In this document: in pieces, positions 1-8,180 of the stretch
How positions within the stretch are numbered: position 1 is the first letter of the stretch
Layout: every line of letters begins with the position of its first letter
Assembly: GCA_035529435.1 (NCBI GenBank)
Contig: DATKWS010000100.1
Location: 1-29,415 of the forward strand
Source of the DNA: DATKWS01 sp035529435
GTDB taxonomy: Bacteria > Krumholzibacteriota > Krumholzibacteriia > Krumholzibacteriales > Krumholzibacteriaceae
Direction of reading: 5' to 3'
DNA length: 29,415 nt
Program-made: the position numbers and the translations under genes
The notes under the pieces: generated by a model
The model's database searches: none
The model's input: the letters and a program-made list of their open reading frames with translations, nothing else
Told to the model about the DNA's origin: nothing

Positions 1-2
1 TT

Positions 3-1259
3 TTCCTCAAAACCATCGAGAGCAAGGGATTGCTGGATAGGCTGCTGCTGATCTGCGACGAAGATTTCGTTACCGAATGCCGGACTCAGCTGAAACACTA
101 CATCGTCGATGATTTCAAATCGTACAACGTACTGTTGAACAAGATCGAGTCGTGGAAAAAGAAGCATCGGGTTGCATTCAAGGGTATTCTCGCCGTCGAT
201 GAAGAGATGCAGTTCCAGCTGTCCAGAACCCTCGCCCGTCATTTCGGGCTCGAGTTTTTCGCCGATAACACGTGTTCTCTCGCCTCGAATAAATTTCTGC
301 TGAAGAGGTCCTTTCAAAAACACGATGTACCGACGAGCCGTTTCACGCTGCTTACGAGACCGTCGCGCGAGCGGGCGATCCGTGTCGGATTTCCCAATGT
401 TCTCAAGGTCCTGTCGGGCACGCAGAGCCAATACATCTTCTACAACAAAGACATGAACGAGTTGAATTTCAACTTCCAGCGCCTGAAAAGGGCGGTGGGC
501 CGCACCAACGGAGATCCCCGGTTCGGGAAACAGAGGGTCATTCTGGATGGTCGGAGCATCACGCTCGATCCGAGGCGGCAGTTTCTGCTCGAATCGTACG
601 TTCCCGGAGAAGAATACAGCTGCGATTTCATGATTCAATCCGACAGGATCCAGATTATACGCGTGGCGAAAAAGATCAAGGGGCCGCATTTCGGATATTT
701 CGCCGGCTATCATCTATTGAACGAGGAGCGATTGATTCACAACAACATCAGCAAGGCGAAGCTCGTTGACATCTGCCGGAAAATTTCCAGGGCTCTTTCG
801 ATATCGGCCGGGGTGTGCATGGTGGATTTCAAGAGCCGGCACGGAACGATCACCGTCCTCGAAGCGTCGATCCGCCCGGGCCTGAGCGCCTTCAACCATC
901 TGATGTACGATATATGCGGATATACGTCCCTGGCCCTGATGGCGATGCAGAAGATGGGGATCCGCAATTGCATAGGGATGCCGGAGAACACCGGCGCCGT
1001 ACTGTACCTGTACGACTCGCCCGATGGGACCCTGCAATCGTTCGACAGCTCGGAACTGGAGGGCCTGAAAAGTCATTTGGAAATCTCCAGCACGTACACG
1101 TATCGTGATGCGGATGATGGTGGGACGGATTCCGAATTCGACCACACATCCCTGCTGAAGGGATACGTCCTGCTGAAGGATAGAGAAAATGCCGGCGTCA
1201 GTGAATCTGCGGATCTGGCCGATACGGAGAAACGGTACAGAATCTATGAACCGGTATGA
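3..1259 (+). CDS. ATP-grasp carboxylate-amine ligase-like protein (5' end outside window)
   Basis: The reading frame is open from the left edge, so the gene starts upstream; the first in-window start-like codon, TTG at 30, lies inside the domain and is not convincing. From TTG 30 there are 409 residues with the ATP-grasp layout: an N-terminal pre-grasp domain (about 1-85), a central ATP-binding part (VLKVLSG near 130, the LLESYVPGEEYSCDF strand near 187-200), and the metal/phosphate motif VLEASIRPG near 276-284. Families of this type ligate a carboxylate to an amine through an acyl phosphate. The usual E-x-N metal pair reads E278-x-S280 here, which is unusual. The stop overlaps the next start by 4 bases (ATGA), so ligase and decarboxylase are probably made together. 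The substrate is unknown. The fold assignment is fairly sure; the reaction is an inference from the family. Confidence 0.75.
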   Translation, partial: FLKTIESKGLLDRLLLICDEDFVTECRTQLKHYIVDDFKSYNVLLNKIESWKKKHRVAFKGILAVDEEMQFQLSRTLARHFGLEFFADNTCSLASNKFLLKRSFQKHDVPTSRFTLLTRPSRERAIRVGFPNVLKVLSGTQSQYIFYNKDMNELNFNFQRLKRAVGRTNGDPRFGKQRVILDGRSITLDPRRQFLLESYVPGEEYSCDFMIQSDRIQIIRVAKKIKGPHFGYFAGYHLLNEERLIHNNISKAKLVDICRKISRALSISAGVCMVDFKSRHGTITVLEASIRPGLSAFNHLMYDICGYTSLALMAMQKMGIRNCIGMPENTGAVLYLYDSPDGTLQSFDSSELEGLKSHLEISSTYTYRDADDGGTDSEFDHTSLLKGYVLLKDRENAGVSESADLADTEKRYRIYEPV

Positions 1260-2668
1260 TGAAACATTTACGGGAAGAGCTCGAAAAGATTTGCCTCGAG
1301 GAGATTCGGGAAAGCCCTCCCGATGCGTTTCACGACGCGATCAAGCGCATCGATAGCGGAGTTCTTCTCGAGAGCGCCGGGACATACGGCACCCCACAGT
1401 ATTTTCTCGACGTGGACGATCTGAAGGAAAGGGCTGCGCACTTCGCCCGTACCGTCCGCAATCATATCCCCGGAAGCGAACTGTTCTACGCCTTCAAGTG
1501 CAATGATCTGCCGCTTCTCGTAGGGACGCTGAAGGAGGCCGGGTACCAGGCGGATGTCGCGGGTCTTTTCGAGCTGGAACTTGCGCTCCGTCTGGGATTC
1601 GATCGCATTCTGTTCAGCGGGCCGGGAAAGAGCATGGGGGAGCTGGAATGCGCCCTGCAAAACAGGGAGCGGGTGACCGTCATCGCAGACAACTTCGACG
1701 AGCTGCGTATGCTCGGGGATCTGGCGGGAAACGGGAAAGAGGGCCCCGCGGTGCACCTCGGCTTCCGGGTGGGGGGGAGGCCGGCAGCAGGTTCGGGCGC
1801 GAAGTGGGCGAAGTTCGGATTCGAGCTGGACCAATTACCGGAGGCGGCCCGCTTCGTCGACGGGTCTCCGAACATGGACTGGGCGGGGATACATTTCCAT
1901 GCGAGCTGGAACAAGACGCCCCGTGCATATGTCGAGAACATAAGGAGGATCGGCGGGTTCCTGGAGAGGCATATTCCTGGAGACCGGCTGCGGCGGCTCC
2001 GGTTTCTCGACATCGGGGGTGGGTTCTATCCGGAGGACCAGGGCATTCTCTTTAAAGGGATGGACAGGGGAATCATGTTGGACATACTGCGGGACCGCGG
2101 TGGAGACGAGAGGGCACTGCGGGAAATGCCGCACTTCGATCCGTATTCGTTCGTCGTGACCGAGGTGGAGCCCCTGGATACATTCGCCGTCGAGATTTCC
2201 CGGTGTCTCGGGACATATATAATGCCCCTCAATCCCGCGATATCGATCTATCTCGAGCCCGGGCGTTTCATCGCAACCCATTCGACCACGATCCTGTTGA
2301 AGGTCGTGGCGGTCAAGCGGGACTGCGTCATCGTGGACGGCGGAATCAACATGCTGGGGGACTACAAATTCTTTGAATATGCCTTCTCACCCATCATCAA
2401 TATGACCAGGCCATCCGGCAGGCTCATGCGCCGAATCATCTACGGACCGCTCTGCGATCCGTGCGATCTGTGGGGTTATTCCTGCTATGCGGATGGGCTG
2501 CAAAAGGGAGATATCCTGGCCGTTCTTCACCAGGGAGCGTATACCTTTTCCACGGCATGGCGGTTCATCAAACCGCTCCCACCCTACATCGCGTACTCGG
2601 GGGGCGGCTACATCGTCGCCAAGGAGGCGGAGCGTTTCAGTGACAGGTACGCGGGGTGCCGGTTGTAA
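1256..2668 (+). CDS. Fold-type III PLP-dependent amino acid decarboxylase (DAP/ornithine decarboxylase family)
   Basis: A 470-residue protein of the alanine-racemase-like TIM barrel plus beta-barrel decarboxylase family. Visible catalytic features are the PLP lysine in YAFKCN (K81), GIHFH (211-215), the glycine loop DIGGGFYPE (252-260), the phosphate-binding EPGR (334-337), the active-site GPLCDPCD (C400 and D404, matching the C-x3-D of diaminopimelate decarboxylases), and GAYT (427-430). It should decarboxylate a free or conjugated basic amino acid. It is longer than lysA products because of an extra N-terminal helix (about 1-40) and an insertion near 262-305. The start overlaps the ATP-grasp stop. 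A ligase plus this kind of decarboxylase recalls the vibrioferrin-type siderophore genes pvsA/pvsE, but the partner synthetases are not visible here. The family is certain; the substrate is unknown. Confidence 0.88.
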   Translation: MMKHLREELEKICLEEIRESPPDAFHDAIKRIDSGVLLESAGTYGTPQYFLDVDDLKERAAHFARTVRNHIPGSELFYAFKCNDLPLLVGTLKEAGYQADVAGLFELELALRLGFDRILFSGPGKSMGELECALQNRERVTVIADNFDELRMLGDLAGNGKEGPAVHLGFRVGGRPAAGSGAKWAKFGFELDQLPEAARFVDGSPNMDWAGIHFHASWNKTPRAYVENIRRIGGFLERHIPGDRLRRLRFLDIGGGFYPEDQGILFKGMDRGIMLDILRDRGGDERALREMPHFDPYSFVVTEVEPLDTFAVEISRCLGTYIMPLNPAISIYLEPGRFIATHSTTILLKVVAVKRDCVIVDGGINMLGDYKFFEYAFSPIINMTRPSGRLMRRIIYGPLCDPCDLWGYSCYADGLQKGDILAVLHQGAYTFSTAWRFIKPLPPYIAYSGGGYIVAKEAERFSDRYAGCRL

Positions 2669-2723
2669 GCCCGGGAGCTATTCCACGGGTGCGCCGTCCC
2701 GGTATTCCGGTCGCAACGCAACA

Positions 2724-2750
2724 AAAAGCCCGGCCGGAGACCGGGCTTTT
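2724..2750. terminator. Bidirectional intrinsic terminator
   Basis: A perfect 10-bp stem, AAAAGCCCGG (2724-2733) and CCGGGCTTTT (2741-2750), with a 7-nt loop. It has A-runs and T-runs on both sides, so it can end the + strand decarboxylase operon (stop 2668) and the convergent - strand gene (stop 2783). Confidence 0.85.
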
Positions 2751-2782
2751 CACTGTGCATCAATCCGGATGGATCGAACTGG

Positions 2783-3505
2783 CTATTCGGTATAAAACGT
2801 TTTTACTGCCCCCCACGATGTTTCTTCGGTCCCCGTCGCGCAGTCCACGATCGACAGCGTAACCGAGGTGAAATTCCAGAAGGCCCCTTCCGTCCGTGTC
2901 GCGTCGCAGTCCGGATCCAGCAGATCCGGATAGTAGTCCGGTATGGGATTACCGAGTTCCGTCGTGGCCACCCGCGTGCCGTTGCCGATATAGAACGTCA
3001 TGCACTGGCTCGGGTAAGCGTCAAAGCTCGCGATTGCCTGCACGTTGGTGACGGCGGCGATCGGCACCCAGTTCGAATACGTAATCGTCTCGAACTCGTG
3101 GTAGCTGTCTATGGTGCCGAAGTATTCGAGGTCGCCGTTCGCCCACGGACCTGATCCGCTGAGCCGGATGTAGCCGCCCGCGAAGGTTTTCATGTAGGTG
3201 CGGTTACCGTTTCCCGTTGATGGGTTGACGGTGTTGACCAGCAGAACGGCATCCGATGATTCGGTCGAGCACCAGTAGTGCCACTGCGTTCCGAGCACCG
3301 ATTCGTCCCATGACTCCGCATTGAGCGTCGTTCCGGACTTTATCGCGCCGCCACCGGAGTCCCAACCCTCGGTATACCGCCCGACGTAGACCGGTCCTCC
3401 TAGATCGACCGAATCGTAGCTGCCGTTCAAGGGAGGTCCGGCAACCGATGTTCCTGCCAGGAGCACGATGAGCAGGGCAGGAAGAATTATACCAGAACGT
3501 TTCAT
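2783..3505 (-). CDS. Secreted protein of unknown function
   Basis: The 240-residue product has a clear signal peptide (MKR, then a hydrophobic run ILPALLIVLLAG, with likely cleavage after SVA and before GPP). The rest is rich in Gly, Ser, Thr, Tyr and Asn, has no transmembrane segment, and looks like an all-beta extracellular protein; a few cysteines (WHYWCSTES, SQCMTF, DPDCDA, IVDCATG) could form disulfides. I chose the ATG at 3505 over the TTG two codons upstream: GAAGGAG sits 8 nt before the ATG but only 2 nt before the TTG. A promoter lies about 80 nt upstream and the 2724-2750 terminator follows. No family recognised. Confidence 0.75.
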   Translation of the reverse strand: MKRSGIILPALLIVLLAGTSVAGPPLNGSYDSVDLGGPVYVGRYTEGWDSGGGAIKSGTTLNAESWDESVLGTQWHYWCSTESSDAVLLVNTVNPSTGNGNRTYMKTFAGGYIRLSGSGPWANGDLEYFGTIDSYHEFETITYSNWVPIAAVTNVQAIASFDAYPSQCMTFYIGNGTRVATTELGNPIPDYYPDLLDPDCDATRTEGAFWNFTSVTLSIVDCATGTEETSWGAVKTFYTE

Positions 3506-3582
3506 AAGCAACGCTCCTTCAGGGGGTTAAAGTGAAATCCCGCCGGATCTCCGAGTTCCGGCGACTGCCTCATGTAGATCGT

Positions 3583-3611
3583 AGCGTATCATATATAGGC
3601 GCAATTGTCAA
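3583..3611 (-). promoter_or_regulatory. Sigma-70-like promoter for the 2783-3505 gene, -35 inside a palindrome
   Basis: On the - strand, TTGACA (complement of 3606-3611) is followed after 17 bp by the extended -10 TGATACGCT (hexamer at 3583-3588). The -35 box lies inside a perfect dyad, ATTGTCA-AA-TGACAAT on the + strand (3604-3619), which could be an operator. The flanks are unusually AT-rich for this genome. Confidence 0.6.
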
Positions 3612-3739
3612 ATGACAATAATTGTTATGTATTATTGTTTTTAAATAAGTTTTTCCCGATCGGGGGCTCCCGCCCCGGGCAGCCGGCCATTGCATCCGCC
3701 GTAATAGGATCTCTCCGTTCCGTCCGCCGGGCGATTCCG

Positions 3740-5248
3740 CTATTCGATCTTGAGCGTCATCGGATCACGCAGTGGGAGGATGGTGATCTCACCGAAATCG
3801 GAAAAGCGTTCGTCGTGCTTATCCGATCCTTTCTGCGCGGCGTCCGGATCGCCGACGACCAGGAACACCAACTTGTCGGGATGCAGGTATTTTTGGGCTA
3901 CGGCGAGCACGTCGTCCGGCGTCACCGCTTCCATGTTCTTCGTGTAGTTCTGCCAGTAGTCATCCGGCCGCCCGGTGTATTCATCGTCCGCGAATGTGTT
4001 GACGATGCTGCTCCTGCTGCTGAAGGGATTGACCACGTTGCTGATGAAACTGGTCTTGGCGTTATCGACGATCTCGTCTTCGCATTTCTCGATGCGGATG
4101 CGCTCGATCTCGTCGATGATGATTTTCGTGCCGAATGCGGCGGTGGCATGCTTGGTCTGGAACCACGCACGGAACGTACCGGGATACTCGATCGGACGGT
4201 CGAAGGCGCTGCCGGCGTTGTACGTCAGTCCCTCGTCTGACCGCACCCGGCGCACTATCCGCGAGGTGAATCCGCCGCCGCCGAGGATGTCATTCATCAC
4301 CATCAGTGCATACTGATCGGGAATGTCCCGCTTGACGCCGATGTGCCCGACGCGGATGCGTGACTGGTTGACATCCTCCTTCCGGATCATGTACACGCCG
4401 GGTTTCGGATCGGGAATTTGATCGGGGATCGCCGGGAGGCTCAACTGCCGGTCGGGCCAGCCGTCGAGCAGGGTATTCAGCTTGCCCAGCAGCTCGTCCG
4501 TCTTGAAATCCCCGGATACGGCGAGAATGAAGTTCTTCGGGAAGAGGTACTTCTCGTGGAAGGCGAGCAGGTCCTCCCGGGTGATCGATTTGACGGATTG
4601 CTCCGTGCGGCGATACGGAATCGTGCACGGGTGGTCGCCGTACATGAGAAACTGCCACTCGCGCGATTCGATATCCCCGGTCGATGCATTGCGCTGTTCC
4701 AGGTCGGAGAGGATATCCGTGCGGTAACGCTCGAGCGCTTCCTGATCGAAGACCGGTGTGCGAAGGACCTTCTTCAATAAGGCCAATCCCTCGTCTATGT
4801 CCTTCGAAAGGCAAAAAAGACGCGCGGAACTCTGTGAAACGCCGATATTGAGGGATATTTCCCCCGCCAGGTAGGCGAGGCGCTCGTCGAGTTCCTTTGC
4901 GGTCATGCCCTGGACGCCGCCGTTCCGCATCAGATGGCCCGTCATGTCCGCCAGGCTTGCATTTTCGATCGGATCGTACATCGAACCGGTACGGATCAGG
5001 ACGGTCAGTTCGAACGTGGGCATTTCCGGATTTTCGACCACGTAGGCGTGGGCGCCGCATTTCAACGTGTGCCGGTATTCATCCGGTTTGGGCGGTGCAT
5101 ATTTCAATTCCTTGAATTTCAGTTTGTCCGGATGGTCGACGATCTTTTCCGCCGCCACGGTGGATGTGACGGCCAGCACGGCGGCAAAGGCGAGAACGGT
5201 CACCGCCACGGCCAACCGGCTGAACGATATCATGGATAATCTTCTCAT
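3740..5248 (-). CDS. M16-family peptidase-like protein, non-catalytic subunit type
   Basis: A 502-residue M16 (pitrilysin/processing-peptidase) protein with a signal peptide ending near residue 33 (TVAA|EK). The zinc motif HxxEH, expected where SLADMTGHLMRNGG lies (98-111), reads DxxGH (D101, G104, H105), so this half should not bind zinc. The second M16 domain is well preserved, with the glycine-rich loop ILGGGGFTSRIV, then RRVRSDEGLTY, the substrate-clamping Arg/Tyr region of M16 partner chains. It follows the active M16 gene with only a 25-nt gap, and has its own SD (AAAGGAG, 8 nt before ATG). The pair probably forms a two-chain periplasmic or outer-surface protease in which this chain holds the substrate; that is inferred from family knowledge. 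Confidence 0.9.
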   Translation of the reverse strand: MRRLSMISFSRLAVAVTVLAFAAVLAVTSTVAAEKIVDHPDKLKFKELKYAPPKPDEYRHTLKCGAHAYVVENPEMPTFELTVLIRTGSMYDPIENASLADMTGHLMRNGGVQGMTAKELDERLAYLAGEISLNIGVSQSSARLFCLSKDIDEGLALLKKVLRTPVFDQEALERYRTDILSDLEQRNASTGDIESREWQFLMYGDHPCTIPYRRTEQSVKSITREDLLAFHEKYLFPKNFILAVSGDFKTDELLGKLNTLLDGWPDRQLSLPAIPDQIPDPKPGVYMIRKEDVNQSRIRVGHIGVKRDIPDQYALMVMNDILGGGGFTSRIVRRVRSDEGLTYNAGSAFDRPIEYPGTFRAWFQTKHATAAFGTKIIIDEIERIRIEKCEDEIVDNAKTSFISNVVNPFSSRSSIVNTFADDEYTGRPDDYWQNYTKNMEAVTPDDVLAVAQKYLHPDKLVFLVVGDPDAAQKGSDKHDERFSDFGEITILPLRDPMTLKIE

Positions 5249-5273
5249 CTTCGTTTCTCCTTTGGCGTGATCC

Positions 5274-7064
5274 TCACTCTTTCTCGGCGGCCTTGAGCTC
5301 CTTGAGGTGTTCGGTCGCCATCTTCAGGAGTTCTTCCATCCGCGCCTTGCGTTCGGGATCTTCGACCTGGTCCATCTGGGCCGAGAACATCCCGATCATC
5401 TGTTCGAGCTGGGCGGCGTCTGTCATCGATTTGATCATCTGCACCGCCTGGGTGAACCGGGGATCCTCACCGCCCGCCTGCCCGCCCTCCGGGCCGGCTT
5501 TGGTGTCGATGACCAACACGTTTCGTTGATCGCCCTCGAAGTACTTGTTGGTCACGCGCTGGATATCCGCGGCGGTAACCAGATCGCACATATTCGGATT
5601 GTTGTTGGCCTCGGTCCAGTCTCCCATCGCGGCGTTCTGGCCGAGATAGAACAGGATGCCGATTCCCGACATGATATCCATGAACCGGATCTTCTGCACG
5701 CGCAGCTGGTTTTTGACCTTCTGCAATTCCTCTTCGGTTACCGGGTTGTTCTTCAGATCTTCGATGACCTCGTACATAGCCTCTTCCAACTGTTCGGCCC
5801 GAACGCCGGATATCCCCTCGGCGGTCATCTGGAAGGCGCCGGCATACTTCTTGGAATCCTGGTCGGCGCTGACCGCCACGTCCCCGCCGCCGAACATGCG
5901 CCTCCGGCCGCCCGCGGAGCTCTTGGCGATCCCCTTTTCCTCCACCAGCTTCTTGTACAATCTCCCGGTCTTGCCGCTCATGATTCCGGCCAGGACTTCC
6001 AGCGGATAGCTGTCCGGGTGTTTCCACGCGACGGTGTGGTACCAGATCTCGGCCTTCGGGCTGGTCTCCGCCTCGGCGATCAGCCGTTTTTCCCCGTGCT
6101 GGTTCTCTTCGAGGGTCACCACGGCCGGCGGCTCTTTTTTACCGCGGGGAATACGTTCGAAGTACTTCTCGACCAGGTCGAACATCTTCTTGGGCTCAAG
6201 GTCTCCGACCAGAATCATCGTCAGGTTGTTCGGCGCATAATAGGTGTCGTAATACGCGTTGGCCTGCTCCCGGGTGATGTTTTCCACGTCCGACGCCCAG
6301 CCGATGACATCCCAGTGATATGACGATGATTTCCAGAACATCGCCCGGAAATCCTCCTCGATGAGCCCCGTCGGTGTCGATTCGACGCCCAGCCGGCGTT
6401 CCTCGCGCACGACGTCCCGCTCGGAGTAGAATTCCCGGAATATGGGCTTTTTGAAACGGTCGGACTCCAGCCACATGAACAACTCGATCTTGTTCTTCGG
6501 CAGGCGGACGAAGTATGCGGTCATGTCGTCCGAGGTCATGGCGTTGAGGAAAAATCCTCCGTGCTTGGAGTACAGCTCGTCGAGCTGATCCTTGATGATC
6601 AACCGGCGCTGCTCGACGATCAGGCTGTCGAAGACGGCCTCGAGCTCCCGGTAGCGCGCTGTCTTGGCCTCGGGGGCGCTCATGTCCTCGATCTCCCCGC
6701 GGCGCAGTTGCTCGCGCATGATCCGCTGCTCGGCCCGCATCATGACCTTGAGTGAGTCGAGCTGCGCCATGATATCCCGATCGCGTTCGATATCCTTGGT
6801 GCCGATCGTCTCGGTTCCCTTGAACATCATGTGCTCGAAGAGATGGGAAATACCGGTGATGCCGGTCGTTTCGTTGACCGAGCCGACACGGGCTATAATT
6901 GCGGCCATGATTGTCGGGGTCTCATGCCGCTCCACCATGAGTACCTGCATGCCGTTGGCGAGCCGGTACTCCTTGGCGTCGATGTTCTGCGCGACCGCCT
7001 GAACCGCGGAGCCGAGCGTCACCAACGCACAGGCGAGAACCACAAAGATAATGCGCCTGTTCAT
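5274..7064 (-). CDS. Secreted M16-family zinc metallopeptidase, catalytic subunit type
   Basis: A 596-residue protein with a signal peptide (MNRRIIFVVLACALVTLG, cleavage near QAVAQ|NI). The inverted zinc motif HLFEH is at 74-78 (H74, E77, H78), and the downstream glutamate is in SERDVVREE (E215 and E222; E222 is the likely third ligand by alignment with pitrilysin). Between them lies a roughly 70-residue charged, coiled-coil-like insertion (about 93-165, RDRDIMAQLDSLKVMMRAEQ...), longer than in typical two-domain M16 chains. The C-terminus is also charged and helical (EELLKMATEHLKELKAAEKE). The SD AAAGGAGG stands 5 nt before the ATG. It is first in a two-gene operon with the degenerate partner at 3740-5248. 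Such pairs digest peptides in the periplasm; a role in trimming a leader peptide is possible but unsupported. Confidence 0.93.
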   Translation of the reverse strand: MNRRIIFVVLACALVTLGSAVQAVAQNIDAKEYRLANGMQVLMVERHETPTIMAAIIARVGSVNETTGITGISHLFEHMMFKGTETIGTKDIERDRDIMAQLDSLKVMMRAEQRIMREQLRRGEIEDMSAPEAKTARYRELEAVFDSLIVEQRRLIIKDQLDELYSKHGGFFLNAMTSDDMTAYFVRLPKNKIELFMWLESDRFKKPIFREFYSERDVVREERRLGVESTPTGLIEEDFRAMFWKSSSYHWDVIGWASDVENITREQANAYYDTYYAPNNLTMILVGDLEPKKMFDLVEKYFERIPRGKKEPPAVVTLEENQHGEKRLIAEAETSPKAEIWYHTVAWKHPDSYPLEVLAGIMSGKTGRLYKKLVEEKGIAKSSAGGRRRMFGGGDVAVSADQDSKKYAGAFQMTAEGISGVRAEQLEEAMYEVIEDLKNNPVTEEELQKVKNQLRVQKIRFMDIMSGIGILFYLGQNAAMGDWTEANNNPNMCDLVTAADIQRVTNKYFEGDQRNVLVIDTKAGPEGGQAGGEDPRFTQAVQMIKSMTDAAQLEQMIGMFSAQMDQVEDPERKARMEELLKMATEHLKELKAAEKE

Positions 7065-7141
7065 CGGACCTCCTTTATGAGTTTGATTGATAGGATCGAT
7101 GCGTCCAACGCGTACTTCCTTCCCAGGCTCGTAAACAGACT

Positions 7142-7170
7142 ATCCTAATCCATTGCGGCATGAAAATCAA
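7142..7170 (-). promoter_or_regulatory. Possible promoter of the M16 operon
   Basis: On the - strand TTGATT (complement of 7165-7170), a 17-bp spacer and TAGGAT (complement of 7142-7147) lie about 80 nt before the ATG at 7064. Each hexamer matches 4 of 6 consensus bases, so this is only a candidate. Confidence 0.35.
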
Positions 7171-7291
7171 GCTGATCAGCCCATTTTGGATACAAGATGG
7201 GAATACTTTTCTGATGACTATATGGAGGGATTGGAATAGGACCACCTGCCGCCGGTACGGAGCGGCCGGCGCGCGGCGGCAACCGGTAGAT

Positions 7292-7747
7292 CTAGAGGAG
7301 GGCCTTGATCCTGCTCCACGTCGTCGTTTCGATCGGCGCGAGATCGTCTTTTATTATGAGATGTATCTTATATTCGCCCGGATTGATCTCCCCGTATATG
7401 CTGGGATATGGTGCAACCTCAACGAGTGTGATACGGTAATTACCGTAGCCTGCCTGCCACTGAAATCCACGGTACGTATGAAGCTCGAAATCCAGCCGTT
7501 CTTCCGAGGACTGGGCAGCCCAGATTTTCACCGTGGCGTCCCCTTCCCAGAAACAGAGCAAGCCCTCGGGGCAGCGGCAATCCAGGAGAATGCCGTAAAA
7601 GCCGATCTCGAGCCCATATTTCACGATGGTTATCGATTCCCCGGCTCCGAGGGTGATCTCACATTCCGATACGGCCTGGGACAGGGCCATTCCAGGCGTC
7701 CCCACCACCACGACAAGGATCACAAAAAAAACCGTACAGTTGTACAT
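7292..7747 (-). CDS. Small secreted protein with RCP...CFWEG motif
   Basis: 151 residues: a signal peptide (MYNCTVFFVILVVVVGTPG, cleavage near ALSQA) followed by a compact, probably all-beta domain. The motif DCRCPEGLLCFWEGDATVKI resembles the DSRCP-x3-x-C-x-W-x-G-x-A-x-V signature I know from many short exported bacterial proteins of unknown role; that link is from memory, not from a search. The two cysteine pairs may form disulfides. The ATG at 7747 has a strong SD (GGGAGGGAGG) and a promoter just upstream. It is separated from the M16 operon by about 230 nt and is probably its own transcription unit. Confidence 0.72.
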   Translation of the reverse strand: MYNCTVFFVILVVVVGTPGMALSQAVSECEITLGAGESITIVKYGLEIGFYGILLDCRCPEGLLCFWEGDATVKIWAAQSSEERLDFELHTYRGFQWQAGYGNYRITLVEVAPYPSIYGEINPGEYKIHLIIKDDLAPIETTTWSRIKALL

Positions 7748-7769
7748 ATGACCTCCCTCCCGCTTTTAT

Positions 7770-7797
7770 ATTATACCATCGTTTCGTGAATCGGCAA
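7770..7797 (-). promoter_or_regulatory. Promoter of the small secreted protein gene
   Basis: The - strand has a perfect TATAAT (complement of 7770-7775), a 16-bp spacer and TTGCCG (complement of 7792-7797). The predicted start of transcription is only about 15 nt before the ATG, leaving just enough room for the SD. Confidence 0.55.
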
Positions 7798-8180
7798 CCT
7801 ATTCGCCGGTGCATGGTGTTTTCCGGGCTCCTTCAGTCGTAATAATTGCTGGGCGCTTATCAAAAATATACCTTCCGAATTATTGCGATAGACCGAATCG
7901 TGTTGCGATTCATGGAGTTAGCGCACCACATGATCAGTCGCCGGGAATACGGCATTTTATACTACATTGACAAACGTGGCCGGGCGGTTTAAAATAATGC
8001 ACATCAGACGATATCGCGTGGGAATAGGTGGTGTGGTAGTGCGTCCGTTGTAGAATTTTTTCTGCGATCCTCGGCTTCACATACATTTTCCGAGTGGCAG
8101 GTATGGAAATCCATTCTGATGCATGCCTGTATGCGACTCGTGCGGCGGACGGTTAGCACGAGGATATTCGCCATACGGCA
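7798..8180. other. 383-nt intergenic region before the radical SAM locus
   Basis: It lies between divergent genes. The left half is AT-rich with no reading frame I can support. It holds the + strand promoter at 7967-7995 and then about 180 nt of leader ending at the B12-radical SAM start. Small dyads (ATGG-AAAT-CCAT at 8103-8114, GCAT..ATGC near 8121) are short. I see no cobalamin-riboswitch signature, although a B12 enzyme follows. Confidence 0.5.
7967..7995 (+). promoter_or_regulatory. Strong sigma-70-like promoter of the radical SAM/peptide locus
   Basis: A perfect TTGACA (7967-7972), a 17-bp spacer and TAAAAT (7990-7995, 5 of 6). Transcription would begin near 8002, giving a leader of roughly 180-210 nt before the first gene. 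No second convincing promoter was seen before 9768 or 10010, so the three genes are probably one operon. Confidence 0.65.

Noticed and set aside
7247..7281. TGCCGCC/GGCGGCA hairpin as terminator of the 7292-7747 gene
   Set aside because: The stem is good but no T-run follows on the - strand, and the sequence is simply GC-rich.
7997..8053. 18-codon frame (MHIRRYRVGIGGVVVRPL) just after the 7967-7995 promoter
   Set aside because: The ATG lies within a few bases of the -10 box, before the expected transcription start, and has no SD.
7996..8180. Cobalamin riboswitch in the leader of the B12-radical SAM gene
   Set aside because: No B12-box-like conserved segment was found.
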